A stretch of DNA of 7,693 nt from an uncultured euryarchaeote (GTDB lineage: Archaea > Nanohalarchaeota > Nanosalinia > Nanosalinales > Nanosalinaceae), in the NCBI GenBank assembly GCA_937132175.1, contig CAKZNU010000085.1, positions 1-7,693 on the forward strand. The letters are read 5' to 3'. Under the pieces are notes generated by a model that worked only from the letters and a program-made list of their open reading frames with translations, made no database searches and was not told where the DNA came from. The position numbers and the translations under genes were made by a program. Within the stretch, counting starts at the first letter, position 1, and every line of letters starts with the position of its first letter. Positions 5,663-7,693 of this stretch are shown here, one piece after another.

Positions 5663-5935
5663 ACGGGTAGGCTGGGTGGTTCGGGGCCGCCTGTAACCCT
5701 GAAATCCCCGTTATGCAGTGGAGCCGAAAACCGGTACTGAGGTGTCTGTCTCAATGGTTCGGCCCGTGGACCGGTCGTCGACGATCCGTCCTCCGGGATG
5801 TCGCAGGCTGTGAACCGGGTCAGGTCCTGGCGGAAGCAGCCCTAAGCAGTCCGTGTCATGTTCGGAGGGTGGCGGATCCGAGGCCGGTCGATGGATCACC
5901 GGCCGTTGAGACGCATCGAAAACCGGGAACCCGTT
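5663..5935 (+). ncRNA. ffs: Signal recognition particle RNA (7S/SRP RNA, archaeal type)
   Basis: This is the RNA core of the particle that targets nascent secretory and membrane proteins to the translocon; it binds SRP54 and SRP19. The S-domain hallmark is plain: GTCAGG at 5819-5824, then TCC-TGGC-GGA, then AGCAGCC (5834-5840), the SRP54-binding helix 8 internal loop. The Alu domain shows TGTAAC at 5692-5697, the conserved U-turn. The ends pair: ACGGGT (5663-5668) with ACCCGT (5929-5934), the helix 1 found in archaeal SRP RNAs. Long-range helix 5 pairing is visible between GTCTCAATGG (about 5748-5757) and CCGTTGAGAC (about 5903-5912), and between GACCGGTC (about 5769-5776) and GGCCGGTC (5882-5889). 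The apical loop of helix 8 is TGGC rather than the usual GNRA type. The length of about 273 nt is a little short of the roughly 300 nt common in archaea. The ends are good to a few bases. Confidence 0.93.
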
Positions 5936-5977
5936 AATTTTCCACATCTTGATATAGAACGGGGAAGAAAACTCTAC

Positions 5978-6622
5978 GTGATAACTCTACACGGAGTCTC
6001 ACACGTATCAGAAGAATCCATAAGAGAGGTAGACAGAGCTCTGGACACGGATCCTGAGATAATGGCTCTGGAACTGGATGCATTAAGACTTAAATCTCTG
6101 CTCTCCGATAAAAATACTTCTTCAGGTCCACTCAAGCTTCGAGCAGTATCCTGGATACAGAGAAAGATAGGAGAAAAGACGGGATTCATGCCAGGTACGG
6201 AGATGAAGTACGCATACAGAAAGGCAAAAGAAAGGAACCTTGAACTAGCCCTGATAGACCGTGATATCAGAGCCACGCTATCCCGACTAAAGAAAGTCAG
6301 ACACCGGGAGAAGGCAAAAGCACTTCTATCCCTGCCTGTAGCCTTCTTCTCTGATAGGGGTATGAATCCATCGGAGATACCGGAACAGGAGTTCATAGAC
6401 GAGGCGCTTGGACAGTTTGAAAGTAAGCTCCCGGGTATGTACAGGGTTCTGATGGAGGAGAGAAACAGATGGATGGCCGAGGCTCTCTCCCAGCTAGCCG
6501 ACCAGGAAACCGACAAGGATATCGCAGCAGTTATAGGTGCAGCACACGTCAAACCCGTAAAAAACATACTGGAGGAACAGGGCTATGAGGTCTATAGTCA
6601 AAAACAGCTGGAGAGAAACTGA
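5978..6622 (+). CDS. TraB/PrgY-family protein
   Basis: From the GTG at 5978 the product has 214 residues. It shows the TraB-family pattern: GVSHVSEES (6-14; canonical GTAHVS), ALELDALR (30-37, the ELD..R motif), PGTEM..A, ALIDRDIRATLSR, EERNRWMAEAL, and near the C-terminus VIGAAHVKPV. Characterised relatives are PrgY/TraB proteins of enterococcal pheromone-responsive plasmids, proposed to degrade or sequester peptide. The conserved Glu, His and Arg residues suggest a metallopeptidase-like site related to Tiki/EreA, but the archaeal role is unknown. The C-terminal membrane helices of longer archaeal members are absent. The frame is open upstream to an ATG at 5858, but that would start inside SRP RNA. 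No ATG, GTG or TTG occurs in frame between the RNA end and 5978. GGGGAAG (5961-5967) may serve as ribosome binding site, and TTAATTTT (5934-5941) as a promoter or the RNA terminator. The 3' end overlaps the next gene by 38 bp. Confidence 0.85.
   Translation: MITLHGVSHVSEESIREVDRALDTDPEIMALELDALRLKSLLSDKNTSSGPLKLRAVSWIQRKIGEKTGFMPGTEMKYAYRKAKERNLELALIDRDIRATLSRLKKVRHREKAKALLSLPVAFFSDRGMNPSEIPEQEFIDEALGQFESKLPGMYRVLMEERNRWMAEALSQLADQETDKDIAAVIGAAHVKPVKNILEEQGYEVYSQKQLERN
6571..6575 (+). promoter_or_regulatory. Shine-Dalgarno site for the DUF2797-type gene
   Basis: A full GGAGG lies nine bases before the ATG at 6585, inside the end of the TraB-family gene. It is the strongest ribosome binding site in the window. 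It fixes the start and implies translation from the same transcript. Confidence 0.7.
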
Positions 6623-7334
6623 GGACGGCTGGAAGGCCGGTCTACTGCTTGCGGAGCCCGGAGGCTTCGAGGAAATAACACTTACGCCCGGGAGAGATCT
6701 CTCGCTGGAGGTCACCTCGGAGAGAAGATGCACCGGCTTCGCTCCAGCACCCGGAGAAAGGTCGCCATGCCCCGAGTTCAGAGAGATAGACTCCGGCAGC
6801 CAGTGTCCCGAATGCAGAGGCAAAGACATCTACTCCGGGTACGTCCGTGGAGACACCGATACCGATCTCGACGGAGAGTTCTCAGTATACCTCGCACAGA
6901 TATCCAGGGAAGTCAAGGTAGGTGTCACCAGGACAGGAAATCTCCCCGGACGCTGGATAGAACAGGGCGCAGACTACGGCACAGAGATAATCTCAAACCT
7001 CTCATCCGCAAAAGCCCTAGAGAACGAACAGAGAATCTCCTCGGAAGGTACAACCGAACGCATCAACAAGAAAGACAAGATACAGAACCCGGAGAATCCT
7101 GCGATACTCAGAAAAAAGATGGAGAACGAAGACATAGACACAGAGATAGTAGAGGTACAGGAAAAAACGGTGTATCCTCGCATAGAGACCGATTCCTTCC
7201 AGAGAAAGGGACTCTTCGAAGGCGAGCTGAAAGCTGTCAAAGGCCAGATAATATCAAACGGAAGGCTCGCACTCGGACTCACCTCAGGCAAAGCAATTAG
7301 GAAACCCAGACAGAGAGGGCTCAACCAGTTCTGA
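6585..7334 (+). CDS. DUF2797-type protein with cysteine cluster
   Basis: The 249-residue product resembles the uncharacterised DUF2797 family. It has an N-terminal beta-rich segment, then four cysteines (C49, C62 and the C74-P-E-C77 pair) that probably bind zinc. YLAQ is at 102-105, then VKVGVTR (110-116), and RWIEQGAD at 123-130. The latter three blocks are the family signature. The order Y-L-A, K-V-G-V-T, R-W recalls the GIY-YIG nuclease core, but I infer this from spacing only. The C-terminal part (about 140-249) contains a basic, charged stretch (INKKDKIQ) and ends with the basic sequence GKAIRKPRQRG. That could contact nucleic acid. The ATG has GGAGG nine bases upstream. It overlaps the TraB-family gene by 38 bp and so is probably co-translated with it. 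It has no signal peptide and no membrane segments. The function is unknown. Confidence 0.82.
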   Translation: MRSIVKNSWRETEDGWKAGLLLAEPGGFEEITLTPGRDLSLEVTSERRCTGFAPAPGERSPCPEFREIDSGSQCPECRGKDIYSGYVRGDTDTDLDGEFSVYLAQISREVKVGVTRTGNLPGRWIEQGADYGTEIISNLSSAKALENEQRISSEGTTERINKKDKIQNPENPAILRKKMENEDIDTEIVEVQEKTVYPRIETDSFQRKGLFEGELKAVKGQIISNGRLALGLTSGKAIRKPRQRGLNQF

Positions 7335-7345
7335 CCCATACAGAA

Positions 7346-7353
7346 TTTTTAAA
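7346..7353 (+). promoter_or_regulatory. TATA box for the surface-protein gene
   Basis: TTTTTAAA is centred about 26 bp before the GTG at 7376, so the transcript should start at or next to the start codon. Its T run, 12 bp after the preceding stop, could also help terminate the upstream operon. Confidence 0.6.
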
Positions 7354-7375
7354 CACAAACATACACTGTGTGTTT

Positions 7376-7693
7376 GTGGACAGTAAGGTTCTTCTGATTA
7401 TAGTCACGGCACTGATGCTTTCCGGCCTCGCATCCGCCCAGACATACGAATTCAATACCTGCGGAGCCTCCGGAAGATTTGGCCCATCACAGAGCCAGTG
7501 TGACTCCGCGTACTCCGGTACAAATCTTGAAGCAGAGGTGAACGTGGTTGGGGAAGGAATACAAGAATGGACTGTGCCAGAAGATGGAGAATACAGGATA
7601 ACTGCAGCTGGAGCTCAAGGAGGAGATAAACCAGACTACCAGAACAATGGTGGTAGAGGGGTTGTGTTAACAGCTAACGTCTCTTTACAGAAG
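7376..7693 (+). CDS. Secreted glycine-rich surface protein, N-terminal part (runs off right edge)
   Basis: An open frame of 106 codons reaches the window edge. The N-terminus is a clear signal peptide: MDSK, then a hydrophobic core VLLIIVTALMLSGL (5-18), then ASA before QT, with predicted cleavage after residue 21. The mature part begins YEFNTCGASGRFGPSQSQC (C29, C42), then IQEWTVPEDGEYRITAAGAQGG and a Gly/Asn-rich stretch. This pattern, a beta strand with TVPxxGxYxI then AxGAQGG, is that of the extracellular glycine-rich domain found in many bacterial and archaeal surface proteins and in the ALK/LTK receptor region. Such proteins are often large, so most of the gene is probably outside. The start is GTG at 7376, judged by the TATA box 26 bp upstream. 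A GTG two codons earlier (7370) is possible but would precede the expected transcription start. It is exported, probably through Sec, and so depends on the SRP encoded nearby or on SecYEG directly. Confidence 0.82.
   Translation, partial: MDSKVLLIIVTALMLSGLASAQTYEFNTCGASGRFGPSQSQCDSAYSGTNLEAEVNVVGEGIQEWTVPEDGEYRITAAGAQGGDKPDYQNNGGRGVVLTANVSLQK

Noticed and set aside
5711..5947. ORFs on both strands over the SRP RNA
   Set aside because: The region is explained by conserved SRP RNA motifs and pairing; neither translation resembles a protein.
5974..6567. 197-residue minus-strand ORF opposite the TraB-family gene
   Set aside because: It is Ser-rich shadow translation of the real gene; the plus strand has the conserved family motifs.
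6728..7300. 190-residue Arg-rich plus-strand ORF
   Set aside because: It is a frame-shifted shadow of the DUF2797-type gene, with an extreme Arg, Gln and His composition and no start signal.
1..7693. CRISPR arrays, insertion sequences, attachment sites, toxin-antitoxin or defence genes
   Set aside because: No regularly spaced repeats, terminal inverted repeats, transposase motifs or recognisable defence domains were found in the window. The duplicated 3' end of a tRNA that would mark an integration site was also not seen.

Overview
The window reads as chromosomal DNA from an archaeon. Five things point there. Gene starts are preceded by TATA-type boxes (TTTTAAA, TTTTTATA, TATTAAAT, TTTTTAAA) about 25 bp ahead of the expected transcription start. 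Several genes are leaderless or have very short leaders. The SRP RNA has a full Alu domain with the UGUAAC motif and paired 5'/3' ends. The tRNA carries a short intron at the canonical 37/38 position. The valyl-tRNA synthetase is of the archaeal type. Proteins are acidic and Glu-rich but still contain Lys, which suggests a salt-adapted lineage such as Nanohaloarchaeota or a relative. That placement is an inference.

Layout, left to right. (1) The N-terminal part of a metallophosphoesterase runs off the left edge on the minus strand (1-355). (2) A divergent non-coding gap (356-631) leads into valS (632-3217, +). (3) A class I SAM methyltransferase (3214-3810, -) converges on valS; the two stop codons share one CTAG. 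(4) Eleven bp upstream of the methyltransferase, on the same strand, is an intron-containing tRNA-Cys(GCA) (3822-3907, -) with its own TATA box. This looks like a tRNA-mRNA bicistron. (5) A second divergent promoter region serves a PqqB-like metallo-beta-lactamase-fold protein (4007-4813, +), which overlaps by ATGA a four-helix membrane protein (4810-5184, +). (6) A leaderless acidic helical protein follows (5216-5617, +). (7) The SRP (7S) RNA gene lies at about 5663-5935 (+), where apparent ORFs are spurious. (8) A TraB/PrgY-family protein (GTG start, 5978-6622) overlaps a DUF2797-type protein with a cysteine cluster (6585-7334). (9) A leaderless gene for a secreted, glycine-rich surface protein begins at 7376 and runs off the right edge.

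Most of the content is housekeeping: tRNA charging, a tRNA and protein targeting. It is interleaved with poorly characterised conserved proteins. No mobile element, CRISPR array, defence cassette or phage gene was seen. The most notable items are the tRNA-Cys (intron, unusual elbow bases, coupling to a methyltransferase gene), the SRP RNA with a UGGC apical loop, the PqqB-like protein with a degraded metal motif linked to a membrane protein, and the truncated surface protein. Nothing here convincingly amounts to a new multi-gene system.
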